The translations under genes were made by a program, and so were the position numbers. A model generated the notes under the pieces. That model ran no database searches. It worked only from the letters and a program-made list of their open reading frames with translations, and was not told the origin of the DNA. A stretch of 64,000 nucleotides of DNA from Amphiduros pacificus (taxonomy: Eukaryota > Annelida > Polychaeta > Phyllodocida > Hesionidae), in contig OX439012.1 in assembly GCA_949316495.1 (NCBI GenBank), positions 23,098,666 to 23,162,665 on the forward strand. The letters run 5' to 3'. Positions 46,561-59,189 of this stretch are shown here, one piece after another. Position 1 is the first letter of the stretch; the number at the start of each line of letters is the position of its first letter.

Positions 46561-46745
46561 ACATGCGCTTTGTGTGATTGGGTGATGAAATTGACTTGAT
46601 ACATCTGCCATCGGGGCTGACCCCCGCCGAACTTACAACAGCAATCTGCAAATATCCTGCAGGGTGTTTTGATAACAATGTCATCACAACGTTAAGTGAT
46701 TGTCCTCCGGGGCAGATGGGATCTCGTTGTGACCCTTCACAGCTT
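46560..46745. promoter_or_regulatory. GC-richer island, possible conserved element
   Basis: An open frame from 46578 gives a Pro/Cys-containing peptide (LPSGLTPAELTTAICKYPAG and on) that ends in T-rich DNA. I recognise no domain. Composition differs sharply from the flanks, so this may be an exon or a conserved non-coding element. Confidence 0.25.
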
Positions 46746-46759
46746 TTCGTTTATTTTTT

Positions 46760-48680
46760 TTCTTTATTTTATTTTATTTTATTCTTTTTTTACAAATTGA
46801 AAATTAGAAAACATAAATGTATGTAGTTTTTATCTCCAAAAGATAAAGAGTTAAAATGGGATTATTCCTGAATGTCTATCATTTTATGCGACTCTTAAAG
46901 TTTAATTAAGCATTCCGATTGTTTTGAACATTTTTCCCTTTTTACCTCTTAATTTGCTGGTTTGATCTGATCTTATAAACTGCTTCGTTGGCTTAACTAT
47001 TTGTTTATGCGTTGTAAAACCTCGATTTTCATGCTTTATTTTTTCACGAACCCATAGCACATATATGTGGAAATAAAACTAGCGATGCATTTCTTCGCAA
47101 AAATAGTTGTTTACTAATTACTAAAAGTCCTGCAACTAGTTACAAACACCCTGTTCTTTTTTTCCCTTTTCTTCTTCATGGTTGTTTTTATCTTGTCATG
47201 TCAAGACATATTGTCATGTCTGACTTTGCAGTAAATATTAGACCAGGGAATGACAACCAATTGATATTTCCAAAATGGGGATGTTTTGAGTCAACAAGAT
47301 TCAGTACTTACTTATATCAATAACTTTAATCAATAATTCCATCTCTATGGTGATTTTATGTTTCCTTTTGTTTCGTAATTTATATATAGGTTTTACAATT
47401 CGTTTTGTGTTTAGATAGTTCAATTTTGAGAAAGGTAAATTGCAACCCCCTTTGGGGTATAATATACTGGTCGCCCCGCTGTTTTTCTTCCCGTCCACCA
47501 CTGCATCTGTTTCGCCTCTTCACGGACCTTGTTGCCGAATATTTCAACTAATTACTGGAGATATCTTCTAGCAAACTAATGCGCTAGGGAACTGAATAGA
47601 ATTACTCTCACGCTTCAATTATGAGAGATAAATTTGACATAAATTAACAATCAAAGTTTACTATTTTCCCAATTTAATTCACAAGGAAATCAAACAGAAT
47701 GTAACCCACGCATTAGTTATTACAGATAAATGTAACAAAATATGATATTGTTACGTCTAATTACAATAGACAAATGAGTTTACATTTCAAAATATTAAGA
47801 TAGCAATATTTTCATTACATACGAGGTGTTTTGTACCAAGAAACAAACTACAAATCTGGTCTACCAATGAATCTATTTATTTACAGTGAAGTTTGTTTTG
47901 GAAATATGGAGCGCATCTTAATTGATTGTGAGCGAAAGTTACAACACACACAAGTAGCCTCGTTCTGGTAATAACATTTCAGGTCACATTTGAAAAGATG
48001 TGGACAATCATATAATTGCTTTGGTTTTAGTATATTTAATACTTTCCCAAATAGCCACTTAATGTCAGGTAAAGGACCGTCAATACCAGGTTTCACGAAT
48101 CAGCATTTGCATCTGTAGTTTAATTTCATAAAAGAATATTTGCATAGTTTGGGCTTCATAATCGAATTTTTGCCATTTTGACGTTTATCTTCGTATCAAG
48201 GAAAAATCTCTTGCAATCGGTGCTGAAAAAAATAGAATATCGGAATTTTTGTGTCACTCGTTTTGGCAGATACCAAATTTGTTTTAATTCTTGATGCAAG
48301 GAGACAAACATTCACTATTCTTCATAATCTTCAAAATATCACATGTCAATTTAAGAAGAAAAAGCTATTTTCTCATAATTGACCACTATATTCTACTAAT
48401 TGACAAATGTGTTCTTCTAATTGACAATCCATTAAAGAAATGATGAAACAAATCATTTAACATAAGCAACATATATGGTAGGTTTTTTTTCTTCTCAAAC
48501 GTAATATTTATTATGTTTTAAAATATTTATCTTGAATTTAGTCAAATGAACGAGCAATGACTTAAGAGAGAGAGAGAGAGACAAATGGAAGTTGTCAGAG
48601 AATTTGTTTTAAGGCTAACATTTTGGATGTTATCATATGTTGGTGTAAGTGATAGTGTATCGCGTCTAGTTAGTCTATTT
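46760..48680. other. AT-rich intergenic DNA
   Basis: Short frames only; a small (GA)n tract lies at 48568-48582. No gene is seen. Confidence 0.5.
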
Positions 48681-48689
48681 TGAAAACAT

Positions 48690-48920
48690 CCACTAGTCTT
48701 TCCCACACTTGTGCAGGCCAGTTTAGATGCACGCTGGCTGTCAGGGGCAGCATTCTAGATTTATGATGGAAACAAGAAGGGCAGCGACTCTACATGATAC
48801 TGAGCAGACGACATTTGGACATGATTCCTCATGATGAGACGCAAACAATACGCCCGCCAGGTGGCAACCCGAGCTCAAAGCGGAAGTGACCACATACTCG
48901 CAAATATGCTACAGAGGTCA
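48690..48920 (+). promoter_or_regulatory. GC-richer island with CTCF-like motif
   Basis: CCGCCAGGTGGCAA at 48854-48867 fits a CTCF core with G at position 3, a common variant. The 15-mer CGCCCGCCAGGTGGC (48851-48865) recurs exactly at 55998-56012. No coding potential is seen. Confidence 0.4.
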
Positions 48921-48929
48921 TAGTAATGT

Positions 48930-49490
48930 CAGAAAGGTCAGATCTGTCATATTGTTGGTATCATACGAAGATGAATCGTGAAAATACACGTATAAATACG
49001 TTTTAAAACAATAATTTTTTCATATAATTTCAAACTCAAACATGCATCTCATCAAACCCTTTTTTATGTGAGCTGTTTGATTTAATCTTTAATTCAGCGT
49101 TAATTACATTTATGAATTCTGATACAGATCTTTGATACAGATGTATGACAATGAACTCCTTATGTAAGATTATTTTTGTTTTGTAACTTCCAACTCATAT
49201 TATATCTTGGAAATTAACTCATTTTCACGTCACTTAACTCACAATTCTGGTACAAATTAGAACGTTAATTTTCCCTCAATTTCTGATGGAGAAATTTTCA
49301 AACAAGAAATAGTTTCATGTCTGTTTCAAACAAACGATTAGAGATGATATGCCGCGTTACTGGTGAAATGACAAATCCTTGAGTTTATTCATCAAACGGA
49401 ATGGATTTATGAGGTGTTCAGATTACGGGATCTCTTCGGCTACATGTTTTCATTTTGTGTTTTGGTTGGTCTTTGCGGCACATTTCTAAA
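48930..49490. other. AT-rich intergenic DNA
   Basis: Nothing is recognised between the island and the 16-bp array. Confidence 0.5.
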
Positions 49491-49499
49491 CAAAGTGCA

Positions 49500-50060
49500 G
49501 CACCGTGTCTAAACATCACCGTGTTCTATACCCACCATCATGAGGTGGCACATCCAGGGGCACCGTGCAGCACCTCGTCTAAACATCACTGTGTCTAAAC
49601 ATCACCATGTCTAAACATCACTGTGTCTAAACATCACTGTGTCTAAACATCACTGTGTCTAAACATCACCGTGTCTAAACATCACCGTGTCTAAACATCA
49701 CCGTGTCTAAACATCACTGTGTCTAAACATCACTGTGTCTAAACATCACCATGTCTAAACATCACCGTGTCTAAACATCACCGTGTCTAAACATCACCGT
49801 GTCTAAACATCACCTTGTCTAAACATCACTGTGTCTAAAATAACTGTTAGACACAGAGTGTTAGACTGAACATCACCATATCTAGACACCACAATGTCTA
49901 AACATTACCTTGTATAAATATCACCATGTCGAAACTCCACCCTGTCTAAACATCACCATGTCTAAACATAACCATTTCTAAATATCACTGTGTCTAAACA
50001 CCACTGTGTCTAAACAAAATAGTGCCTTAACATCACCAACTGTGCATAGATATCACTGTC
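49500..50060 (+). repeat. Minisatellite, 16-bp unit, about 32 copies
   Basis: The unit is ATCACCGTGTCTAAAC, with C or T at position 6. The core (49575-49840) is nearly uniform, and the right third is diverged. The left edge near 49505-49570 contains a diverged unit mixed with non-repeat sequence. Confidence 0.93.
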
Positions 50061-50089
50061 TAAACTTCACTTTGTCTAATCATCACAGT

Positions 50090-51770
50090 GTTCTCTATAA
50101 TCCTAACCAGGTGGCGCATTCAGATGCATTACTAGAGCTAAAAACCATTTGAACCGAGTAATTTTAATTCTTTTTTACTAATCCTTTTTACACTCTGCTA
50201 ACTTGATTTTTCACATAACCACATCTATTAAACATCGCGATACAGAAACACATGTTAGAAATCTAACTTAATTATACCTTTGATGATGACTAAATTTTGG
50301 TAAGTTTAATCATTTTGTGCCGTTAATAATGATTATATATTGGAAATATTTATCAATTATGTCTAACTTACCCCCCTGAATGTTTTTATCCCTTTATAAG
50401 AAACATATAAATGACACATAAAAATCATGAAAAGAAAAAAAAACATTGTGATCACCCCTTGATACGCTTCCTTGTGATAATGCCGCCCTCCACTCTCATG
50501 CCATGTGACATATGATGCTTAAATAAACTGCACATCTCTCAGCCCCTAAGCACTGAGGCTCTTAACCCCATCAGCTGGGCTCTCACACCGTGAAACCCTA
50601 CACATCCACACCTCAAGCCCTGCTTAAACAAATAGCATCTTATTTTCTGCTCATTCCTTCTGATACTCGATAATACCTCAGTCAATACGCCATCGTCAAT
50701 GTACAATTGTAACAACTCTTTAATATGAATCTAAATTTACATGATGCATGTTAAGTTGATGAAACTTATAATCATTATTGTAATTTTAACAATTTAATTC
50801 ATATGTAGTCGTCTGATATTTAATATATCTGTATGATATTGTGTGTATTATTCTTGTATAATCTAACAATATGGAATAAATTAAACTGTTTGATTATCTA
50901 ATTTATGATTGCAAAGTCCAATATGTCATGTGGTGTCATACTATCCCTTTCATTTATTATATTTTCACTCAAAAAGCATTCATAGATGTTAATCATCTGG
51001 ACCTTTTTTTATAAATTTCCAATGATGGTTCAAATAATGGCTGACAGAAAAAGTCGTTTTTTCAAGTTATTGTAATGCGATTGATGTCAATTTTTGTTTC
51101 GTTATTTTTCTCAAATAATTTGATCAGCACAAAATTATGAGCAATTGAAATAACTAGAAATACAGTAAAACTAAAGCTATCATATTTCTGCATTCAGACA
51201 ATTGCGTTTATTTGTTGGGTGTTCTTAGAAAGATATATAACATATATTGCAATTTTTATTGTAAATATTTTTAATATCGGATGCTAAGGATCAAGTATTA
51301 TTATAGTTAGAGGACGAATTGTCCTGATCATTTTACTATGATACGTGACAATCACGCTTGTGACAGTTAACATTTTTCTGAGAGAAACCTTTACATATTT
51401 TTCTTGCATTTCTCTCACGCACGTTAAGCACGTTATTTCTAGGAATACATATTTTGATATATTCACATTAGGAAAAATATCCTTTAAGTTATAAATCAGG
51501 ACAAATTGTTTTTAAAAAATACATAAAATTTGCTTGTTATATTGTTGATGTGCGCAAAACTGATAAAGTGTGTTGTTTTATTTTACAGATAAACATAATA
51601 TTTCTCTTAAAATAATATACAATAAGTACAGCTGTGTTTTAGTGAACATGTTTAGGCCCTTTATGTATTACCATCTCAGTCTATTTTTCTAGGAAAGTCT
51701 TATGGATATACTAAGGAAGTAAATAAATCCTTCTCAGAATTGTATTTCGCTTTTACAATTGCAACTTGAG
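50090..51770. other. AT-rich intergenic DNA
   Basis: No gene is seen. ACCAGGTGGCGC near 50106-50117 resembles the right half of a CTCF site but lacks the left half. Confidence 0.5.
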
Positions 51771-51789
51771 TATACATTGATTTGTTTCC

Positions 51790-52130
51790 ATCATTTTTTG
51801 CAAATGGCGGCTCGCTTGTCTGCGTTGTGTAACACGCTTTTCTGGGTTCAGGGGGATGCCTATTTTGAAGATCAGCCATGTTATATAAACGCTCACACAG
51901 TTTTCTCTCTACGTGTCAAATGTGAGGCCCACATTCTCGCAGAAATGTCACACATTCACTTAGCAACTGGCTACCCCAGCATGTTTATGAAAACATGATA
52001 TTACTCAGCAATACATCTGCTGGAAACTGCGTCTCGGGTTACCGCAGAGCCCCCTACCGGCCCGCACAGTTGTCATCTCGCATAAATACCCGGATGCCTC
52101 CTTGTCCAGATGTATAGCTTCTACAAGCCT
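51790..52130. promoter_or_regulatory. GC-richer island, candidate regulatory element
   Basis: A block with CAAATGGCGGC (YY1-like) near 51800 and an open frame of 79 codons (51759-51998) without a recognisable domain. GC-rich patches continue to 52110. Exon or enhancer cannot be told apart here. Confidence 0.27.
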
Positions 52131-52298
52131 TATGCCCCAACACCAAATTTGTATGATCTACACACTGCCCAGGTGTTTGCAAAACACTCCTACCACCAAC
52201 CAAAGCAAAATACAATTTGCTTATAAATACTCAAGGAAATGTATTCAAAATACACATTTCTGCCACAGCTTGATTTGTATAAGCTAACGTACAGGTGG

Positions 52299-52312
52299 CC
52301 GCCAGAGGGCAC
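52299..52312 (+). promoter_or_regulatory. CTCF-like motif, plus orientation
   Basis: CCGCCAGAGGGCAC matches the CTCF core apart from G at position 3, which the motif tolerates. Confidence 0.42.
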
Positions 52313-52999
52313 TCGATATACACACTTGTATCATATATTCGTCTGTTTTATTTAATGATCTGGTAAAGTAAATGAAAAAGAAACATTTCTTCACTTTTCA
52401 CTTTCCCTCTCTTATGTTATATCACAAAAATCAAATAATATAATCATAACTATTTTACAATATAATTAGTGATTATTTGATTATTAAATCACACATCACC
52501 AACACCAAGGTATTTTAGACTTTATATAAAATTTGTTCTCTTTCTTTCTCTGCCTTTCAGCGCCCCTTTCATTTCGCACATTACCCTTCAGATCCCACAT
52601 TTGTTTTTTTTTCTCTTTCACCTTATCAAATTTGTTATCACCTATTCTCCTCTTGTTATCAAATTTGTATTCAATGTTTTGACTCATCCCATCCATTGTT
52701 ACTGTTATCTATGTTTTATTGTCATTCCTCGCATTTGTTGACACCAAAATGTACTTAGAGTGCTAAACAAAAAGCCAAACTGATTAACAATATAAGTTTC
52801 TTGTGTATATTATTGAATTTAATACACACGTATTTTTATTCAATCATGTATTCTGATAATACACGTTGGACACCTCGCCTGAAACATTCAAGAATGAAAG
52901 AATATATTAATGAGGATACAAAAAAACACTAACACACACAAACTGACAATCCCACATGCTTGTTATAATATATCATTATCGTTCATCAAATTGAGGAAC

Positions 53000-53820
53000 T
53001 GATCATGACGTGGGATACATCATGACGAGGGATTGATCTTTGTGAGGGACTGGTCTCGGGGAGGGATTGATCCTGGTGAGGGACTGATCCTGGTGAGGGA
53101 CTGATCTTGGTGAGGGACTGATCTTGGTAAGGGACTGATCTTGGTGAGGGACTGATCATGGCGAGGGACTGATCTTGGTGAGGGACTGATCTTGGCGAGG
53201 GACTGATCTTGGTGAGGGATTTATCTTGACTGATCTTGGCGAGGGACTGATCATGATGAGGGACTGATCTTGGTGAGGGACTAATCGTGGTGAGGGACTG
53301 ATCATGGAGAGGGACTGATCATTGCGAAGGACTGATCATTGTGAAGGACTGATCATTGCGAAGGACTGATCATGATGAGGGACTGATCATGATGAGGGAC
53401 TTATCATGACGAGGGACTTATCATGATGAGGGACTTATCATGATGAGGGACTGATCTTGGTGAGGGACTGATCTTGGAGAGGGACTGATCTTGGTGAGGG
53501 ACTGATCCTGGTGAGGTACTGATCTTGGAGAGGGACTGATATTGGTGAGGGATTGATCTTGGAGAGGGGCTGATCTTGGTGAGGGACTGATCTTGGCGAG
53601 GGACTGATCCTGGTGAGGGACTGATCTTGGAGAGGGACTGATATTGGTGAGGAATTGATCATGGCGAGGGACTGATTATGGCGAGGGACTGATCTTGGTG
53701 AGGGAGTGATCTTGGTGAGGGACTGATCTTGGAGAGGGACTGATATTGGTGAGGGATTGATCTTGGTGAGGGACTGATCTTGGTGAGGGACTGATCATGA
53801 TGAGGGATTGATCATGATTG
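53000..53820. repeat. Minisatellite, 17-bp unit, about 48 copies
   Basis: The unit is GAGGGACTGATCTTGGT, with the last five bases switching among TTGGT, TTGGA, CTGGT, ATGAT and ATTGC. Variants run in local blocks (for instance ATGAT at 53370-53450). A TATTGGTGAGGGATTG block recurs several times on the right. It is unrelated in sequence to the 17-bp array at 8095. Minus-strand frames give Ser/Pro/Gln/Asp-rich artefact peptides. Confidence 0.94.
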
Positions 53821-54189
53821 AGTATCGGGCAGTGGGGTGCCTTTGGTACAAGTCCTTCTGTAACATTCCTCATCTATCATATCCCACAATCCATAGCGCG
53901 ATATCCGGTGCATAAAACATGTACAAACAACACGCTATAATAACAATTAATATACAATTCAATCTAATGCTTTCATATCACCAAAACCTTTCATGTATAT
54001 ATTAGCAAATCAAACCTAACAAGAATATGCTAATTTCTTTTTTTTATCAATTTCGTTTTTTAAAATAATCTATTAAAAGAGAGATTTGAGCAATCAGAGA
54101 GTAATAATTGATTGCTATCGTTCTATCGCTGTCAAGTGTAATTGACCAGGGAGTTTATTTTGAGGCCATTAATATTAAGATTAACAAGA

Positions 54190-54600
54190 TGCTACTCCTA
54201 GGTGGCGTGATGGTAGCCTCTGGTTCTTGTTGACCACTCTGAGAAGATACAAGATGACAGCCTATAACAAATATGGCCTCATATCAACCCTGCTGGATAC
54301 CAGCTCAAATTTACGCCCCTGCTTCTCAAGCTTGACACAAAACATGGATAGCTATTAAATGGGTGGTTGGCGAGCGGCGAGTCGGCGAGGGGGGCCGTGG
54401 GTTTGTAGGCGGCCTCTCCCGCCGGCGTCAAGTTGGAGGGTGAGACGGGCGGATCTGCCAGGAGTAATCTGTGTTGACGGGCCGCAGACCGTCCTGGCCG
54501 GGGAGAGACTGTGAATCTTCCCTCTCTCCCTCCCCGGCCGCCCCTCTGCCCCTGTCAGTGCTGTGACATGCTACCAACAACTGCACCAGTCAGACTGTAA
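54190..54600. promoter_or_regulatory. CpG-rich island with GC hairpin
   Basis: One of the most GC-rich blocks of the window. It contains a hairpin in which GGCCGGGGA (54496-54504) pairs with TCCCCGGCC (54531-54539), with four more pairs after a bulge. No protein frame is recognised. It may be a promoter of an unannotated transcript or a conserved enhancer. Confidence 0.35.
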
Positions 54601-54954
54601 CATGCACCGCAAATCATCGCTCTCCGTGAATATTTAGCTGTTTCTTCTTCATCTTCATCTCATTTTTTTTTCTATTTTTTTTTCTTTTCTTTCTTTTTCT
54701 TTTTTTTTCTTTTATTTTTGTTGCAAATTTTCACCAAATTTTATTTAAATGACCACTTCTTGTGCTAAAAATCCACATCGATGATTACCTGAAGAACAGT
54801 TAATTTCCCTTTTCTTTCTCACGTTATTACTTCCATTAATACCACTAATTTAGCACCATGCATTTTACGTCATTACTTCCAGTCAAACCACTATGTTAGG
54901 GTTACTTTATCAACCACACATAAGCCCTATTTTTTAGTATATTGGATTTATATC

Positions 54955-55185
54955 ATTTTTAGGTTTTAGGCCTGTATTTACCCAATTGTATCAATTCATA
55001 TAATTTTTAAAGTTTTAGGCCTGTATTTACCCCCATTATATTAATATAATATTTAGGTTTTAGGCCTGTATTTACACCCCCCCCCCCCATTATATTAATA
55101 TATTTTTTAAGTTTTAGGCCTGTATTTACCCCCATTATATTAATATAATTTTTCGGTTTTAGGCCTGTATTTACCCGATATATAT
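54955..55185 (+). repeat. Tandem repeat, about 50-bp unit, 5 copies
   Basis: Five copies share GTTTTAGGCCTGTATTTAC, followed by a C-rich then AT-rich spacer of varying length. The third spacer has a run of 12 or more C bases. Confidence 0.88.
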
Positions 55186-55544
55186 AAGGCAGGAATCAAC
55201 ATTCAAAATGAAAACTCCAATTCAAAACTCCAATCAATAATCCATACACATACATGCTCATATAGCAGATTGTATTATGTCGAAAAAATTACGCCACATT
55301 CTTTAAAAAGTGGTTGCTTTTTATAGACTTGTACTTTTTCAATTATCAGATTTTTAGTTATCAGTTTATTTTTCTGAAAATGATTAGTCATTTTCTTGTT
55401 TTGAATTATGGTGCACTGTAATTTCTTCATATTAATTCGTTGTTAAAATCTACATCTGAAGAAGGCTAGCATTTCCAAATGGAAAAGTTTTACTTTCAGA
55501 AAGAAGAGGTATTTAGATGAACCCGTATATGTTTCTTTAAGGTT

Positions 55545-56020
55545 CGCTTGTACTCCCTCTGGTGGCAGTTGTAGATATGATGGATATCGCACGCCATGTT
55601 GTGCGTTACGTAAACCTATACGCCGACTGTTAACGTTGGAATGCTTTCAAACCCCTCACAAAGTCATATATCATACACTTAGAAAAGGAGGAGATACCTC
55701 TCATAACTATACATTTGACACTCTTCTTTTTTATCATCCATTTTTTGGGGTAAGACATGTTTTAAGTTATGATTGATTACAAAATGTGGAATTAGTTCAA
55801 AAGTTAAATTTCACGAGGTGATTAGAGTAAACGTATCGCAGCTTTTAACCTAATAATTTCACTAAATGAAATAAAATATCAAAAATATATGTTCCTTTGG
55901 GCAAGGTGATTCAATGTTGCAGCCCATCACCCTCTTAACCTAACAGGCCTTGGAACCAAAATACCCGTAACTTTTATGCACCGCTCCCACGTGACGTCGC
56001 CCGCCAGGTGGCGTGCACAG
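55545..56020. promoter_or_regulatory. Element with CTCF-like motifs and the FoxL2 promoter 12-mer
   Basis: At 55552-55565 the minus strand reads CCACCAGAGGGAGT, a near match to the CTCF core. At 55987-55998, CCACGTGACGTC repeats exactly the E-box/CRE composite of the FoxL2 promoter (35483-35494). It is followed three bases later by CCGCCAGGTGGCGT (56001-56014). The combination suggests a distal element contacting the promoter, which is inference. Confidence 0.4.
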
Positions 56021-56582
56021 GTGTCAAGATTTTGTTCTCCGAGAATATGAGGGTCGTCTACATATGTGTGTATGTGTCTGGGGACTTGTCTTTTTTGCCA
56101 CTGCTGAGCATCTATCACTATGCACAGATACTAAATTAAGCCTGTCAAATCATCTGTCGCAGTCAGACATCCTTGAAATACATAAATCCTCTAATTTGTG
56201 GGAAGTTAACGGGAACAAACGATTTTGATTCAAGACAGAGGTAGGCTTGATGTAAATGTTGCATTTTGAAATGTGATAGCAAGATATTGATGATGATTGT
56301 ATGCTTATAAAAAATAAGACATTAATTTGAATATGATTATTTAAAAAAAATCAATGTCGCTCCCCGTTAAGATCTACTTGCTTATTAATTATGTAAATTA
56401 TTCATTTGTGGAAGAATTTTATGTTGAATTTCCATTGTTATTATTTGACGACATTGATAATAATAATAAACTTAAACATTAGTGCACTATAGATTATTAA
56501 CGGTGAATGATAAACAAACTTTTTGGCCCACTCTGAAGTGTACACTGTAATTGGTAACTGTCTCAGAACAGCACATTATACT

Positions 56583-57764
56583 CTATTTATACAACACTTT
56601 TTCCTATTCCCAAAAATACAAATATATATTTTGATGTTCTACAAAAGTTATTTGTACTGTTTTACAGCAAAACAATATTTTAAAATGTACAACAATACTA
56701 GCGTTATATTGATTCGTTAAAACATGTTACCTCATATATTGATTAATTGCAAATAAATTCCACTCTGTCCAAAATATTTGTCAATGGCTAATACGTATAC
56801 TTTCCACCGATTAAACTTTTTAAATGGCAAAGTCATTCTCTGTGAACCAACAATGTTAGATTGGTGCATGGAAGTTTGATAAAACTATGCACCTGACAAG
56901 TATTGAAATAAATTATCGATTGTTAAAAATCAGCTAAAACTCAATCAAATATGTAATCATCATTTTTCTATTGTGATTTATGTTTATGATGTTTTCCTAA
57001 TTAACTGAGAAAAGTCTCTATATTTCTGAGTGGCTTGAAAGACCCAAAATCGGGACAGGCCTCGTGACCAGTTCGGTGCAAAATGATGTATGTGCTTTCT
57101 ATTATATATGGCCACGTTCGTGCCTTTGGAACTGATATTGTAACATGATTATATTCATACCCATAAAATCAAACTATTTATACAACACTTTTTCCTATTC
57201 CCAAAAATACAAATATATATTTTGATGTTCTACAAAAGTTATTTGTACTGTTTTACAGCAAAACAATATTTTAAAATGTACAACAATACTAGCGTTATAT
57301 TGATTCGTTAAAACATGTTACCTCATATATTGATTAATTGCAAATAAATTCCACTCTGTCCAAAATATTTGTCAATGGCTAATACGTATACTTTCCACCG
57401 ATTAAACTTTTTAAATGGCAAAGTCATTCTCTGTGAACCAACAATGTTAGATTGGTGCATGGAAGTTTGATAAAACTATGCACCTGACAAGTATTGAAAT
57501 AAATTATCGATTGTTAAAAATCAGCTAAAACTCAATCAAATATGTAATCATCATTTTTCTATTGTGATTTATGTTTATGATGTTTTCCTAATTAACTGAG
57601 AAAAGTCTCTATATTTCTGAGTGGCTTGAAAGACCCAAAATCGGGACAGGCCTCGTGACCAGTTCGGTGCAAAATGATGTATGTGCTTTCTATTATATAT
57701 GGCCACGTTCGTGCCTTTGGAACTGATATTGTAACATGATTATATTCATACCCATAAAATCAAA
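56583..57764 (+). repeat. Tandem duplication of 591 bp, apparently identical
   Basis: Copy one is 56583-57173 and copy two 57174-57764, offset 591 bases. Reading both through, I found no difference. Each starts CTATTTATACAACAC, and CTAT also follows the second copy, so a 4-base microhomology marks the junction. There is no gene inside. It is either a very recent duplication or an assembly artefact. Confidence 0.93.
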
Positions 57765-57769
57765 CTATG

Positions 57770-58225
57770 TGCTTCCTAGATTGTCTCCACATTAAGTATT
57801 TTCTTGCTCATAGTCTATAGTGTTGATCTTGATGAGAGAAAATTATACTATCTTCTATCTGGAGCCGATTGTCAGTGATCTTATAATGGATTGTGATGCA
57901 CATTATGAAACATATAGTTTGAAGTCAAATTGTCACTGATTTCTGTAGTAGATCTCACTATATACACCATTAAGTGTTCAATTATGAAGCTCTAGTTTCA
58001 CCACAAAGGCTATCACAAAGCCCATGGTCGGTAACTAAATATAATGTATGTAATATGTATGTCTTTTTCATTTAATTTGACTTAGATTCCGAAACAAATA
58101 TGATAAATAGACAAGTAATTAAGTATAAATACTTAATATATATATTTGTTCTTATCAAAGTGTTTGAAAGTGTACATTGAACACATCAGCATATATTTTT
58201 AAAGCAAACATTAAGATCTTCAAAT
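57770..58225. other. AT-rich intergenic DNA
   Basis: Nothing is recognised. Confidence 0.5.
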
Positions 58226-58229
58226 CATG

Positions 58230-58500
58230 GGATCTCTTTGATTTATATTTCCCGATTCACCCAGAGGAGGCATTGTATGGAATGTACACGCTGGGGAGGA
58301 TGTCATGCCATTTGGTCCTCATCAACGTGGGTTTTGATGTGTCTTACGCCAAGTAACACACAACATAAACTAAATGTTTACAAACAAGAAGGAGGCAGAC
58401 CGCCTCACATCAGACGCCGCGTATATATTACTACGCCGACCACCGCTGCCACATCACATCACAACTCCCATCTTAATCTACAATGGTGTACAAGTATCTT
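58230..58500. promoter_or_regulatory. GC-richer island with forkhead-type site
   Basis: Contains AATGTTTACAAAC (a TGTTTAC forkhead core) near 58374-58386 and a TATA-like GTATATATTA near 58421. The open frame of 107 codons here has no domain. Regulation by a Fox factor is inference. Confidence 0.27.
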
Positions 58501-58673
58501 ATTGAACTGCTACAAACTTATAGTATTGATGGTTACAGGGGCGGGTCCAGAGGGGTGTTGAAGGGGCTTAAACCCATCCTTCCATTTTAAAATATGAATT
58601 TTAGAATTAAAGGGAAAAGGCGAGGATAAAATTATACAAAACTAAATAATGCGTCCATCCCCATAAAAAATAC

Positions 58674-59185
58674 CTTGATCCCCCCTGGGTTAGAATCACG
58701 ATAAGAACTCACCGCTCTTAATATCATAGATCATAATGGGTGATATTCAACCCCCCATCGACAATTTCTTGATCCGCCCCTGGGTTAGAATCACGATCAG
58801 AGCTCACGGCTCTCAATGCCATAGATCGTCATGGGTCATATTCAACAATTTCTTGATCCGCCGCTGGGTTAGAATCACGATCATAACTCACGGCTCCCAA
58901 TGCCATAGATCTTCATGGGTCATATTCAACAATTTCTTGATCCGCCGCTGGGTTAGAATCACGATCAGAACTCACGGCTCCCAATGCCATAGATCATAAT
59001 GGGTCATATTCAACAATTTCTTGATCCGCCGCTGGGTTAGAATCACGATAAGAACTCACGGCTCCCAATGCCATAGATCATAATGGGTCATATTCAACAA
59101 TTTCTTGATCCGCCCCTGGGTTAGAATCACGATAAGAACTCACCGCTCTTAATGCCATAGGTCGTCATGGGTCATATTCAACTAG
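58674..59185 (+). repeat. Minisatellite, 84-bp unit, about 6 copies
   Basis: The unit contains TTGATCCGCCGCTGGGTTAG, then AATCACGATC and a CATAGATC block. Because 84 is a multiple of three, one frame stays open with a 28-residue repeat (VRITIR, HGSQCHRSSW). Edge copies are more diverged, and no start or signal suggests a gene. Confidence 0.92.
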
Positions 59186-59189
59186 GGGA

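Noticed and set aside
53438-53873. Ser/Pro/Asp/Gln repeat proteins on the minus strand
   Set aside because: They are by-products of the second 17-bp minisatellite.
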